From positions 22,671,079-22,735,078 of the forward strand of contig CM049307.1 of assembly GCA_026874595.1 (NCBI GenBank): a DNA stretch of 64,000 nt, written 5' to 3'. The stretch is from Sipunculus nudus (taxonomy: Eukaryota > Annelida > Sipuncula > Golfingiida > Sipunculidae). Each line of letters opens with the position of its first letter. The first letter of the stretch is position 1. The notes beneath the pieces are model-generated. The model saw nothing but the letters and a program-made list of their open reading frames with translations, had not been told where the DNA came from and ran no database searches. Positions 1-10,039 of the stretch are shown here, piece after piece. The position numbers and the translations under genes were made by a program.

Positions 1-329
1 AGGGAACAACAATATTTATTTTCCTTTTCACACAGATTCATCACCATGAACAATTTTATGAATATTAGCACAAATGAACAATGTGGATACTCTTGGGAAA
101 TGATATACTTGAACATTGAAAATGTGGCTCTACATCATGCTGCCTGCAAATAAAAGAATGACACCAGAGAAAAGTAAATGAAGGACAGCGAGTACAGAGA
201 GGAGAGCAAACTGATGTGTTGGCCTGAGTAAGTATGTTCAAAGAGGCACACCAATTTTTTACATTTGAGCTACAAGATTTACAAAGAAGTCAGGGCATGA
301 TGCATCACAAAACCTAGAAGGAGGCTTAC
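1..329. other. MARF1 intron, window edge
   Basis: AT-rich sequence downstream of the LOTUS 7 exon donor. I see no exon, RNA gene or clear repeat here. The exon for LOTUS 8 should lie further left. Confidence 0.6.
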
Positions 330-533
330 TTGCACAAAGTCTTTCAACTTGTCCTTCACCATGCCCATGTCAAGGTCACTCATATACTTTTCCTTGAACT
401 GCTTACAGAGCTCCTTCTGACTTACGCTGCCCCCTGGTGTGCAGGAGATGAGTGCCAGGAGCTGACATCCCATTTTCTGGACTTCATAGTCTGTTTGTAA
501 TTTAATTACCAAACAGCCATCTTTATCAACAAC
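330..533 (-). CDS. MARF1: MARF1 exon, LOTUS repeat 7
   Basis: 204 nt, phase 0 to 0, between acceptor ctttttag and donor CAA|gtaagc. It encodes 68 residues starting VVDKDGCLVIKL, with the middle part QLLALISCTPGGSV. This aligns with the seventh LOTUS/OST-HTH repeat of vertebrate MARF1 (linker strand, then helix, then wing). It is the last exon visible at the 3' side of the gene. LOTUS domains bind RNA, including G-quadruplex RNA, in characterised proteins. Confidence 0.88.
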
Positions 534-830
534 CTAAAAGAAAAGAAAATACAAATGAATTATTAGAAATATAGAAAAGAATGCCCTTCTTAATGGAAAA
601 TATTTAATATTGCTTTCACAAAAAAACATTTTTAAAAAGTTATCAGCAGCGGAATAAAAATTGTTATACCAATTTGAACACTTTGAGACCAATTGAAGTA
701 CAATGCAAAGCCTATGATTTAAAGTGCAGTATAACAGCCAAGTAAGTTTGTTTAATAATTAAGTTTAATTGTTATCCACTTAAAAGTTGACATCATTAAT
801 CCTGTTGTTATGCAGGTAAGCATGTCCTAC
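534..830. other. MARF1 intron
   Basis: AT-rich intron between the LOTUS 6 and LOTUS 7 exons. Nothing else recognised. Confidence 0.6.
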
Positions 831-1058
831 CTTGGCCACCTTGGGTAATTTATCTATGAGTTCTGACACTGACGAGACGTTGTGATCCTGGAGACGTAAA
901 CAGTAATCATGGACCTTGATAAATGTGGTGAGGAACTCGGCGACAGGGACAGTCTGCTGGGGGGACTGACGGAGAACCTGCTCCACCTGGTCTCCCAGCA
1001 GCTTGTCAACCTCATCCTGGACCAGACGGATGAACTTCTCATCCTCACCATCAATTAT
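831..1058 (-). CDS. MARF1: MARF1 exon, LOTUS repeat 6
   Basis: 228 nt, phase 0 to 0; acceptor tattacag|ATAATTGATGG, donor AAG|gtagga. It encodes IIDGEDEKFIRLVQDEV at the start and LQDHNVSSVSELIDKLPKV near the end, matching LOTUS 6 of MARF1 (human has LQDYDVSSIS at the same place). The acceptor and the first roughly 20 exon bases have been copied about 14 times into the upstream intron (see the minisatellite at 1059-1940), so the true exon start was chosen as the copy that joins the reading frame. Confidence 0.9.
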
Positions 1059-1940
1059 CTGTAATACATGCACACACTCAGGTGTTAACAGGTGGATATC
1101 TCTCATCCTCACCATCAATTATCTGTAATACATGCACACACTCAGGTGTTAACAGGTGGATCTCTCTCATTCTTACCATCAATTATCTGTAATACATGCA
1201 CACACTCAGGTGTTAACAGGTGGATTTCTCTCATCCTCACCATCAATTATCTGTAATATATGCACACACTCAGGTGTTAACAGGTGGATATCTCTCATCC
1301 TCACCATCAATTATCTGTAATACATGCACACACTCAGGTGTTAACAGGTGGATCTCTCTCATTCTTACCATCAATTATCTGTAATACATGCACACACTCA
1401 GGTGTTAACAGGTGGATCTCCCTCATCCTCACCATCAATTATCTGTAATACATGCACACACTCAGGTGTTAACAGGTGGATCTCCCTCATCCTCACCATC
1501 AATTATCTGTAATACATGCACACACTCAGGTGTTAACAGGTAGATCATTCTCATCCTCACCATCAATTATCTGTTATACACGCACACACTCAGGTGTTAA
1601 CAGGTGGATCTCCCTCATCCTCACCATCAATTATCTGTTATACATGCACACACTCAGGTGTTAACAGGTGGATCTCCCTCATCCTCACCATCAATTATCT
1701 GTAATACATGCACACACTCAGGTGTTAACAGGTAGATCATTCTCATCCTCACCATCAATTATCTGTTATACACGCACACACTCAGGTGTTAACAGGTGGA
1801 TCTCCCTCATCCTCACCATCAATTATCTGTAATACATGCACACACTCAGGTGTTAACAGGTGGATCTCTCATCCTCACCATCAATTATCTGTAATACATG
1901 CACACACTCAGGTGTTAACAGGTGGATCTCTCTCATCATA
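1059..1940. repeat. 64-bp minisatellite of a MARF1 splice acceptor
   Basis: About 14 tandem copies with a spacing of roughly 64 bp, tracked by GGTGTTAACAGG from 1081 to 1911. Read on the minus strand, each unit carries a TTAAC branchpoint-like motif, TATTACAG, then ATAATTGATGGTGAGGATG, which is the acceptor and first bases of the LOTUS 6 exon. Two variant units (TGTTATACACG) recur about three units apart, so there is some higher-order structure. Confidence 0.93.
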
Positions 1941-2341
1941 AGGTTAGTAAAACTCAACTCAGGAACTTGCATTGTTTGTAACTGCAGGAACAGGATCCAA
2001 GGTAATTAGATTAAAGTGGTGCCTGTTTTAGATAGATTTTACAGCTGAAATGAAATATGGAACTACATTTCAAGAGACCATCTCAAGCACTTGTGACAGT
2101 GAGGTAGCTGTGAAGGGAAGCTACGCTGTATATGAAAACATACTGACTTAAATATCTTAAAATGATAGGCAAGAATGTAACTGAACACATTCATGCTGCA
2201 CATGGGTTACCCATACAATATTTAATAATATATAGTCCTTCTTTCAAAGACCCAATCAGACTGGCTGACCCTGTACAAACAACTTAATTTACCAATATTA
2301 CAGAGATACCAGAGCACTTAGTCTGCTACCTGCACACCTAC
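1941..2341. other. MARF1 intron
   Basis: Remainder of the intron between the LOTUS 5 and LOTUS 6 exons. No further feature recognised. Confidence 0.6.
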
Positions 2342-2544
2342 CTGTACAACTTGTGGTATAGCTTCAAATAGTTCCATGAGCTTAGTAAAGCCATAATCAG
2401 ATACACGACACTGCCGCCCAAAATGGTGATGATATGAGGGAATAAACTTTCGAAAAGGCATCTGGAAAGACTCAGTCTGCCGTAGTAAATCCAGCACCTC
2501 CATTGAAAACTGTTCTGTTCTCTCCAGCTCTGAAGAGGTTTGAT
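2342..2544 (-). CDS. MARF1: MARF1 exon, LOTUS repeat 5
   Basis: 203 nt, phase 1 to 0; acceptor catgtag|ATCAAACC, donor CAG|gtaggt. It encodes the hallmark LOTUS core [20 protein letters not shown] followed by [12 protein letters not shown]. This is nearly identical to LOTUS 5 of vertebrate MARF1 and a paralogue of LOTUS 3 at 4220-4437, which reads FIPTYHHHF at the same position. Confidence 0.93.
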
Positions 2545-2944
2545 CTACATGATGGGGGAAAAAAAAGAGCAGAAACAGAATAAAGTATAACTGAACATTT
2601 TAATATATATCTCACATCAAGGTCAAGCATGAATAAGTTCTTTAGATATGTTTTCAGACAATCAGTATGATCCACCAATATAAATAAGTTTAGTCATGTT
2701 TAACCTTGTTAAATAGGGAGACTCAATTATAACAAACCATATCAAGAACAGTATTCTTAACATAAGATCTGGCCCGCCCAAGGTTTAAACAGCTTGTAAG
2801 ATCTTTGTTCTTTTAGTTGTACATGAGACACCTGAATGACCTCAACAATTCTATTAACTTTACAAGTCATTAAATAAATTCAAGATCCTTAATATATAAT
2901 ACACACATTCTATTAAATGTTTCTTTATTGGATTAACATTTTAC
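2545..2944. other. MARF1 intron
   Basis: AT-rich intron, about 400 bp. Nothing recognised. Confidence 0.6.
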
Positions 2945-2990
2945 CTCTTCTGACCAGTGACAAAACCATATCTGTGCCCATTCCTGATAC
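2945..2990 (-). CDS. MARF1: MARF1 small exon, end of LOTUS 4
   Basis: 46 nt, phase 0 to 1; acceptor gatttcag|GTATCAGG, donor AGAAGAG|gtaaaa. It encodes VSGMGTDMVLSLVRR, the last strand of LOTUS 4. The assignment rests on the flanking splice sites, the exact phase match and alignment with the same place in vertebrate MARF1. Confidence 0.85.
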
Positions 2991-3223
2991 CTGAAATCAA
3001 AACAACATATTTTATACATCTTGTCCCATTAAAGTGGTGACACAAAAAATAATAACCATTAACCAGGCATTAAAAGGATAAAAAGTACCTCCTGTTATAG
3101 TTAGCTATTTCAAGTAACATCAAATTTTAAGATAATATCAGATCTTACAAAGAAGGGAGCATTGTTTCTTTCGGGTTGTAAAGCAGTGTTTGAATTGGAC
3201 ATAAAAGGCATCAAAATACTTAC

Positions 3224-3315
3224 TGAAATGCACGTCTCTGGGATTTCTGACAGCATATCTTCTAAATAGCAAATGCCATATTCTGTTATGTCAAATTCTC
3301 TTCCAACCACTCTCC
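3224..3315 (-). CDS. MARF1: MARF1 exon, LOTUS 4 second part
   Basis: 92 nt, phase 1 to 0; acceptor ttccacag|GGAGAG, donor TTCA|gtaagt. It encodes REFDITEYGICYLEDMLSEI and PETCIS. The family reads WDVTEYGVCEL..ISEIPDT at this point, so the LOTUS helix is conserved. Confidence 0.9.
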
Positions 3316-3650
3316 CTGTGGAATAAAATGCACAATAAAATTATAACAAAGTCAAAATGCCATGATAAATACATGCAATATGGGAATCCAAGTTCACTAC
3401 ACACATGCTATTTAAACTATTTTACTCAAATATTTTTCAATATATGCAATGCATACCATGAAGTTACCACCACCTCAGAAAAAGTCAATAAAGTAATTCT
3501 TCAGGTTATTTTTGAATGCACTGGTTAACCATGCATATTTTATCTATAACCAATACTTCAAGTCTTTGACAAGAGCATAACCATTGCAATATAATGCCAG
3601 TCTGGAGTGTTTTCATCACAAACACCTGGATAGGGAACACAGACACTTAC
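3316..3650. other. MARF1 intron
   Basis: AT-rich intron. Nothing else recognised. Confidence 0.6.
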
Positions 3651-3789
3651 TGTACACAGTAGGTATGTGAATAACTTCTATCTGCTTGCTGGCCCTTGAC
3701 TTGAGCACCTTTGTCAGGTCACTGATGAACCTTTTTACCTGGGTCCCATGTGTCAAGGTCAGGTTTCGCTGGCTGCCTGTCCCAATCAT
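3651..3789 (-). CDS. MARF1: MARF1 exon, LOTUS 4 first part
   Basis: 139 nt, phase 0 to 1; acceptor attaccag|ATGATTGG, donor GTGTACA|gtaagt. It encodes MIGTGSQRNLTLTHGTQVKR and LKSRASKQIEV. Human MARF1 has MGSKRLLTLTHRAQVKR and LKSQASKQV here, a very close match. Confidence 0.92.
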
Positions 3790-4219
3790 CTGGTAATAAC
3801 AGAATTATAGTTTATCATTCAAAAATGGGGATCTGTTGTTATGTATATCACAATTAGAAAATACTGTGAAAATACTTGAATTTAAATCACAAACACTTGG
3901 TGAAAAGGTCCTGTGAAGTAAGATGGTAAACCTTGTGTAAAAAGGTTGTGTAGTAATGTAAGGCGGCCTTCATTTATAATATCACTTTGTGAGTTGGTCC
4001 TGTAAAGTTATATAAAACCAATACATTAAAGGTCCTGATAATTTAGATTGCCAAACCTGTACCAAAAGGACCTGGTGAGTTTGATGGTCAACCTCATGTG
4101 GAAAGGTCCTTGTAAGTGAAGATGCCTAACTTGTAGGAGAATGTATCTTAAGTCCAAGTCTGATATCAGGCCACATGTCAACATGACACATTTTCTATTA
4201 CGCTCACAGTGTTACATAC
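3790..4219. repeat. MARF1 intron with degenerate short repeat
   Basis: Intron. From about 3895 to 4125 a diverged repeat of about 60 bp recurs, built around GGTCCTGTGAAGT or AAGGACCTGGTGAGT and ACCTTGTGT. It is too decayed to classify. Confidence 0.45.
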
Positions 4220-4437
4220 CTGGACAACAGAAGGTACAGCCTCCAGGAGCTCCAGTAGCTTGGTGTAGCCATAGTCAGCCACACGACACTGCTTGTTGAA
4301 GTGATGGTGGTAGGTGGGGATAAACTTAGTGAAGAGGAGGCTGCAGTGTGCCTGGTGAGACAGGAGGTCCACTACTTCCTGTCCAAACAGATTCAGAGGC
4401 TGGCTCAGTGTCATTCCATCAAGGTCATCACTGTCAT
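4220..4437 (-). CDS. MARF1: MARF1 exon, LOTUS repeat 3
   Basis: 218 nt, phase 1 to 0; acceptor atttcag|ATGACAGTG, donor GTCCAG|gtatgt. It encodes an acidic DDSDDLDGM lead and then [10 protein letters not shown] and [20 protein letters not shown], then [14 protein letters not shown]. This is LOTUS 3, the most strongly conserved repeat in the family. Confidence 0.95.
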
Positions 4438-5086
4438 CTGAAATATATACACAAGCAACTGTCAAGTATCCTTGACACCTCTTATGGATTACCAGTAAAA
4501 AGTCTGGGTATTCAAATGTAACACACTTAGAAGTGACATTTCACCAAACATAAATGACGATAATAAATTATGATGTCCTTTAAGGCTACTTGTAGCTGAA
4601 ATGTACCCTTTATTTTTATTTTAAAGCAAAGGATCATAACTATTTAATGCTATAATCATTACTGAATCAGGATGAACATAACCACAAGGTAATGATGTAC
4701 GTTTTCAGGCAATCTAGCTGGCATTACTAATCATATATTCATCTGGGACCATATCTTGGCTTATGTTCAGCTGTGACATTTAATCCAATGGAAACCCAGA
4801 AGATAGGGTTAAGATTCAATTACTATTACCCATTCTGGCTGTTCTACATATTTAAACAAATATACACATATTTGTGGTAAAAGCCACAATGACTGCCACA
4901 CGCTTTATCAGAGTAGATGTCCAGCCCATAACAGTACTTAGTTTAATCTCGGATCTTAAGTTCTTAAGTATATCTCTTGACACTGCAAGATGTCCATCAT
5001 TCTAACCATGGTGAAATCAGTACATGCTGGTGTCACTGAAGTACAATTACACAGGTTAGCCACAGTACAGGTACACAAACATCTAC
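4438..5086. other. MARF1 intron
   Basis: AT-rich intron. No exon, RNA gene or clear repeat seen. Confidence 0.6.
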
Positions 5087-5244
5087 CTGGAGGTTTATTG
5101 TGGCTCCACATGATCTTTCTGATGGCTGTGGTTGAGATGACTACCCCGGGTACACATGTGATGAGGTGTTCAAGAGGAACCCCGGCAGAGTTACCGTGAA
5201 CAGTTCTCATGGGGGAGAACTCAGCAGCATAACAGGTCAGAAAA
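5087..5244 (-). CDS. MARF1: MARF1 exon, LOTUS 2 second part
   Basis: 158 nt, phase 2 to 1; acceptor ctttcag|TTTTCTGACC, donor CCTCCAG|gtagat. It encodes FLTCYAAEFSPMRTVHGN, GVPLEHLITCVPGVVI and IRKIMWSHNKPP. The family motif GVPLEHFITCVPGV and the W-HNKPP tail are present. Confidence 0.94.
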
Positions 5245-5764
5245 CTGAAAGTGTACAAAATAATAACAAATCAATAAATCAGTTAGCAGTATGCATAACA
5301 GCAAATAGTGCGTAATATCGCATTTCTTGTGACCTCTTACCTCATTATATATGCATGAATTTTGCCAAGAATGTTATACAGGTGAGAAACTGTATTGGTT
5401 AACATTGATGATGAGTTTAACAAAAATCCATCAGATTTTTGGTAAGTCATCACTGCACCACTAAAGTCTGGTGACCTCTGACCTTATTTATGCATGGATT
5501 TTTCTGGAAATCAAACTTAGGTGAGATATTATATTGATCAATATTTTTTTTTAGTTTTATCAAAATCTGTGATATTCCTAGTAAGTTATCGCAGTGAAGA
5601 AAAGTAGTCTAGTGACCAGTGACCATATTAAATTTGGATTTTGCCTATAATTGAACTCAGATTAGATAATCTATTGGTTACTGGTTATGGTGAGTTTCAT
5701 GAAAATCCATCAAAGCCCCATTAATTTATCACGGTGAAAATTTAAAGGACAGACCATTCATTTA
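5245..5764. repeat. Degenerate ~140-bp tandem repeat in intron
   Basis: About three diverged copies (near 5330, 5465 and 5600) of a unit containing GTGACC..TGACC, TATGCATGGATTTT, GGTGAGAT and a later ATCCATCA. The layout resembles the GTGACC-type cores found elsewhere in the window. It abuts the 5' end of the family A element at 5765. Confidence 0.5.
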
Positions 5765-7137
5765 ACAAGGGACCCATGGGTCACGGCGCTCAGCTGATCC
5801 TGATTGGACTATAAATGTATCACCATTGTGATACTATATTGAGTAGATAAAGCTTAGAATATCATGGTCATGTTGGGTTTTATAAAGGAATATAATGTAA
5901 TATGTGAGTAAATGATATATGAAATAACCTGACTGATGGATTAATATGGAGTAAAATATAGTGGTTTATTTTTTATTTATTTGGGAGGGGTCGAAAAAAG
6001 CAATTTATTTGAGCAAATATGAATGCAATGACAGTATGCTAAGCAGTGGTATAATGATGATAAGGTTATTTGTTGAAGGATCTATAGTGTATGGAAAACT
6101 GCAAGAGTTCAATTTGACAGATAAAAGGTTATGATTAACTATACTGATGAGGGGATTTATGAATTTGTGACTGTATGACATAATATCTTGACAAGATCGG
6201 TCTTGACAAGGTGCATTATTTTGATGCCCCTGATGTCTACATATTACACAATATTGACATAATTTCTGGCATGTACATAGGTACCTATGGACAAATGGTC
6301 AACAGTACTGAACCACCTGGAAGGTTAAAATCTTAAAAATATGATGAAATGTAGATAATGTTTGAGAGGAAGAGGTAATCTGGGCCATGGTTGGTTTATA
6401 TGATTGAAGAAAATGTTGCAAATAATATTTGAGACCTGACCATGCCTTTCCATTGGTTACCTTTTTGATAAGCTGTTGACAGTTCAACAGTTTACACATT
6501 TGTCTGATGAGATCCAATTTATTTGGTAAACCTTTTTTATCAATTTTATGATATGTATACAGTTGCCATAATGTCCTCATTCCACAGGTGCAATGACTTC
6601 ATGGGGGGGGGGGGGAGGGGTGTTGTGTTATGATCAGAGTTACAATGCCTCTGTCTCTCTGTAGATATTTTCTTTGATTATTAAATTTTATGCTATAGCC
6701 ATAGAACTATTGTTCACAGTGCCAAGGAGCAAAGCCTCAGTGGGATGAAGAAGGGGATGGTGAGAGTTACAACACCCTTGCATATACATACAGGATATAA
6801 AAATTTAATTCAACAGTGCTTATAAAAAAAAGTTTATTCATGAACATTAAATATTTAAAACAGAAAGAAAGATGGAGAAACAAAGCAAATAATTTTTTTC
6901 CCCATTCTACTGAGCCAAGAAAAAATTAACAATATTTGCATTTATTCCTTTTTTTCATTACATAATTTTAATCCAAGTTTCCAAATGTTACTATAAATTT
7001 ACAGTATAACATACATGTGATTGTGAATATTTCAGTTGATTCACATTTCTAAATTGCATCAACATTTATAGCTAATGTATCTAGTTTATAGTACCTGTCA
7101 ACAGAATGGGATGGAGGGAGCAAGGGAGGCAATTAGG

Positions 7138-7197
<60 letters not shown>

Positions 7198-8155
7198 AAG
7201 AAAGTTGGAGAAAGAAAGAGAAAAAGCAGAGGAGAGAAAGAGAGAGAAAGAGAGACCTAGACTGCCAGAGAGAGAGAGAAAGAGAGGCTCTCTGGTAATT
7301 ACTGCCTGACCCAGACACTCACAGTGGCAGTAGGTCAGACCTGAAGGTGTTATGTAACTGCCCAGTACACTGCATTTATACTGATCTGATGCAAACAATG
7401 AAGACATGGTACCTGGAAACTTGAATAAAATCTACAGTTTTTGATCAACTGGTTTCAAATTTTTTGTTTTTTTCAGTTGAAATGGTAACAAAAACATGCT
7501 TTGAAAATTAAATCCACAGCAGTTACAGGAAAAAAACGTGCCATGGTCAAACTTGGGCAAAATTTAAGGTACCAATTTTATATTTTTGCCAATATTTAAA
7601 AAAAATTAACAGATTTTGATCTAATTTTTGGTATACAATTCAGTTTAGATTATTTAAAGTAGTATTACTGAAAAAAAAATTCCTACCTTTAACACTTTTG
7701 GTCTTAATCGACAAAATATCTTTCCTCATTTTTTTACAAAGTCCATTATATTTGGGCCCATAACTTTTTTAAATTAAATAATACTGACTTAATTTCTGGC
7801 ATGTACATAGGAACCATATAGAGGAATATTTATGGTAAAAATGAAAAAAACCAGATGAGTGGTTTTGATATTAGGCAGTCCTGAAGTGTGAAAATAGATT
7901 TCTAATAAAAAATTGAGGTTTTTCCTTAATATCTCGAAGGAACAAAGTCATATTGACCCAGTTTTTGGCATGGTAGGAGATTTTGGGGACATCTAACTGT
8001 ATGCCGAATTCCAGGTTCGTAGGTCAAATGGTGTCGAAACGTGCCAGTCTTACGGACGGACATCCAGACGGACAGACGGACGGACAGACGGACGGACGGA
8101 CGACGGACAATGGACCACGACTATAGCTCATATGACTGATAGTCAGCTGAGCTAA
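5765..8155 (+). mobile_element. Family A element, copy 1 (Helentron/HINE-like)
   Basis: The 5' end is ACAAGGGACCCATGGGTC (contains the palindrome GACCCATGGGTC) followed by GCTCAGCTGA. The 3' end has an (ACGG)n tract at 8052-8107, then a stem-loop TAGCTCA..TGACT / AGTCA..TGAGCTA ending in CTAA at 8155. GCTCAGCTGA and TCAGCTGAGC form a 10-bp subterminal inverted repeat. The interior includes a G-run (6603) and a GA microsatellite (7133-7290). From 7075 onward it is homologous to 38650-40778 and 22540-23250. No coding capacity. The rolling-circle class is inferred from the ends only. Confidence 0.6.
7133..7295 (+). repeat. GA-rich microsatellite
   Basis: Long (GA)n/(GAAA)-interrupted run within family A copy 1. 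The Arg/Glu- or Ser/Leu-rich open frames here are low-complexity artefacts. Confidence 0.95.
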
Positions 8156-8679
8156 GATAATGTGCTACTTAAATCCTTTATCTTACAATGAGAAGAATGA
8201 CTAGATTTTGGGCAGTTGACAAGTCACAACATGTATCCACCATGTCACAGGGCTATGACGTAATTGAGGCACTGAATGTGTCCTGGAATGATGCCCCTCA
8301 AAACGTCTGATGCCAGAGTATCCCAATATGTAGGGACAGATGCAACATAAATCATTTTAGGAGTTACCAACAGTTGTTTTTAAAAGAGAAAGGTATCCAA
8401 GATCTATGGACAAAAAAAATTAGGCAGATACATGAAATCACTATTGAGGTACATGAAGTTTATGAACAGATGCATGAACTTATGCCACCCTATAATGATG
8501 CATTTTTTGAAAATTCTGTACAGTGGTTACAAGAGAGTTCTCTAAAAATCTGCAAAAATCAACAGCGGTGGCAAAATCTCGCTGAAAAAAGGATCCTTGA
8601 AACAGTTTTGGTGGATAAAAATTCAGGTTTCCTTTGCTAGTAAACAGGGTTTGTTGTGAGAGCCTGGGGGTACTGTAGT
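8156..8679. other. MARF1 intron
   Basis: Intron between family A copy 1 and the donor minisatellite. A plus-strand open frame of 88 codons (8374-8640) has ordinary amino-acid composition, but I recognise no family and it is antisense to MARF1. Otherwise nothing. Confidence 0.5.
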
Positions 8680-9040
8680 TTGATATCCTCACCTGATAAA
8701 GAGGTATCGCCCATTGTGCCTGACCTAATAAGAGGTATTGCCCCATTGTTTCTCACCTGATAAGAGGTATTAACCCATCGTGCCTTACCTGATAAGAAGC
8801 ATTGTGCCTCAACTGAAAAGAAGTATTGCCCCATCTTGCCTCACCTGATACAGGCATCGTACCTCACCTGATATGAGGTACTGCCCATTGTGCCTCACCT
8901 GATAAGAAGTACTGCCCATTGTGCCTCACCTGATAAGAGGTATTGCCTCATCATGCCTTACCTGATAAGAAGTATTCCCCCTTTGCCTCACCTGATAAAG
9001 AGGTATCATACCTCACCTGATAAGAGGTATCATGCCTCAC
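8680..9040. repeat. ~31-bp minisatellite of a MARF1 splice donor
   Basis: About 12 tandem copies, 24-32 bp each, of CCTCACCTGATAAGAGGTAT plus TGCCCCATTGTG. On the minus strand each reads GGGGCAATACCTCTTATCAG|GTGAGG, which is the 3' end and donor of the LOTUS 2 exon that ends at 9041. Several copies have GTAAGG, a stronger donor. Some copies have lost the GT. Confidence 0.92.
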
Positions 9041-9195
9041 CTGATAAGAGGTATTGCCCCATCATGACTCTGCAGCAAACTGTGAAGGTGGGTCGCGAAA
9101 CTCTTCAGCTGGATAACCACGTTAGGCAGGTTCTGCTGCTCCACTGTGGCATCAGGGCTGGTACAATGGATCTTACACACTGGCGACTCCAGCTC
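9041..9195 (-). CDS. MARF1: MARF1 exon, LOTUS 2 first part
   Basis: 155 nt, phase 0 to 2; acceptor aattcag|GAGCTGG, donor CTTATCAG|gtgagg. It encodes ELESPVCKIHC and IQLKSFATHLHSLLQSHDGA followed by IPLI. It joins SFLTCYAAEF of the next exon across a split Ser codon, which proves this donor among the many tandem copies beside it. It matches LSLKTF..VHSLLQTHEG in the family. Confidence 0.93.
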
Positions 9196-9779
9196 CTGAA
9201 TTATGAGATTTTATTATAGATAAATATTGGAAGGACATGTCAGATGTAAGAAATATGTTAATAACCCACAGATCCAACTTTTTCTAGAGTAATCCTTCAG
9301 CTGTTGTGAACTAAGGACTTGACAAACAGTCATAAAATAAAGATTGTTGAACAGATGTCACAAGTACTGGTGTAGTATTAGAATGCCAAAAATACCAATG
9401 TGGTTACTTCAGACATTATTGACAGAACTGATAATCTTGCAATAACATTAAAATAAAATAAGATTGTTAAGAAAACACAAGAGACATGTATTTTTAAAAT
9501 TCCTGAAATATCACTGTGGTTACTTAATACACAGCATTAACATAAGAAGTTGGCATTAAAATTTATGTACGATTCTGAATTCTTCATTCATAACAAAATA
9601 TACTGGGTCAGTGACACAAAAGAACGGTTAAAAGTTTCACATTCCCACAACTTATGCAGAAATCAAAACAAAGTTTTTCAATGAAAAAGTCTTTACCTAT
9701 ATCTGTACCTGCTAAGTGTAATAAACTATGCAACATAACAGATTAGCTTAACTTGTTTCAGGACTTTTTTTAACAATAC
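9196..9779. other. MARF1 intron
   Basis: AT-rich intron. Nothing recognised. Confidence 0.6.
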
Positions 9780-9924
9780 CTTAAGTGTGTCATCTCCTGT
9801 TCCATCTGGGGATTCCCCTCCCTGGTAGATAAGAGTGACAAGCCTCCCCGCCCCCTCCTGGTCACGTATCTCCACCACGTCCTTCATCCTGTACAAGTCT
9901 GCTGTACTTATTGTATGGCCGAAC
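9780..9924 (-). CDS. MARF1: MARF1 exon, LOTUS 1 second part
   Basis: 145 nt, phase 2 to 0; acceptor gttacag|GTTCGGCC, donor CTTAAG|gtattg. It encodes FGHTISTADLYRMKDVVEIR and GAGRLVTLIYQ. The family reads [20 protein letters not shown] and GNGRLVCLL, so this is LOTUS 1 with its wing strand. Confidence 0.94.
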
Positions 9925-10039
9925 CTGTAACAGACATGTGCATCTCATTTACAGTAAGTTACGTTCGGAAATGTTTATTATTCAAGCCCTCACCTTTATA
10001 TTTGGTTATTATTGTTTCTATACATACATGTTTGCATAA

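Noticed and set aside
7075-7407. Arg/Glu-rich and Ser/Leu-rich open frames
   Set aside because: Pure products of the GA microsatellite.
8374-8640. 88-codon plus-strand frame with protein-like composition
   Set aside because: No recognisable family, antisense in an intron, no splice or promoter evidence. A database search could change this.
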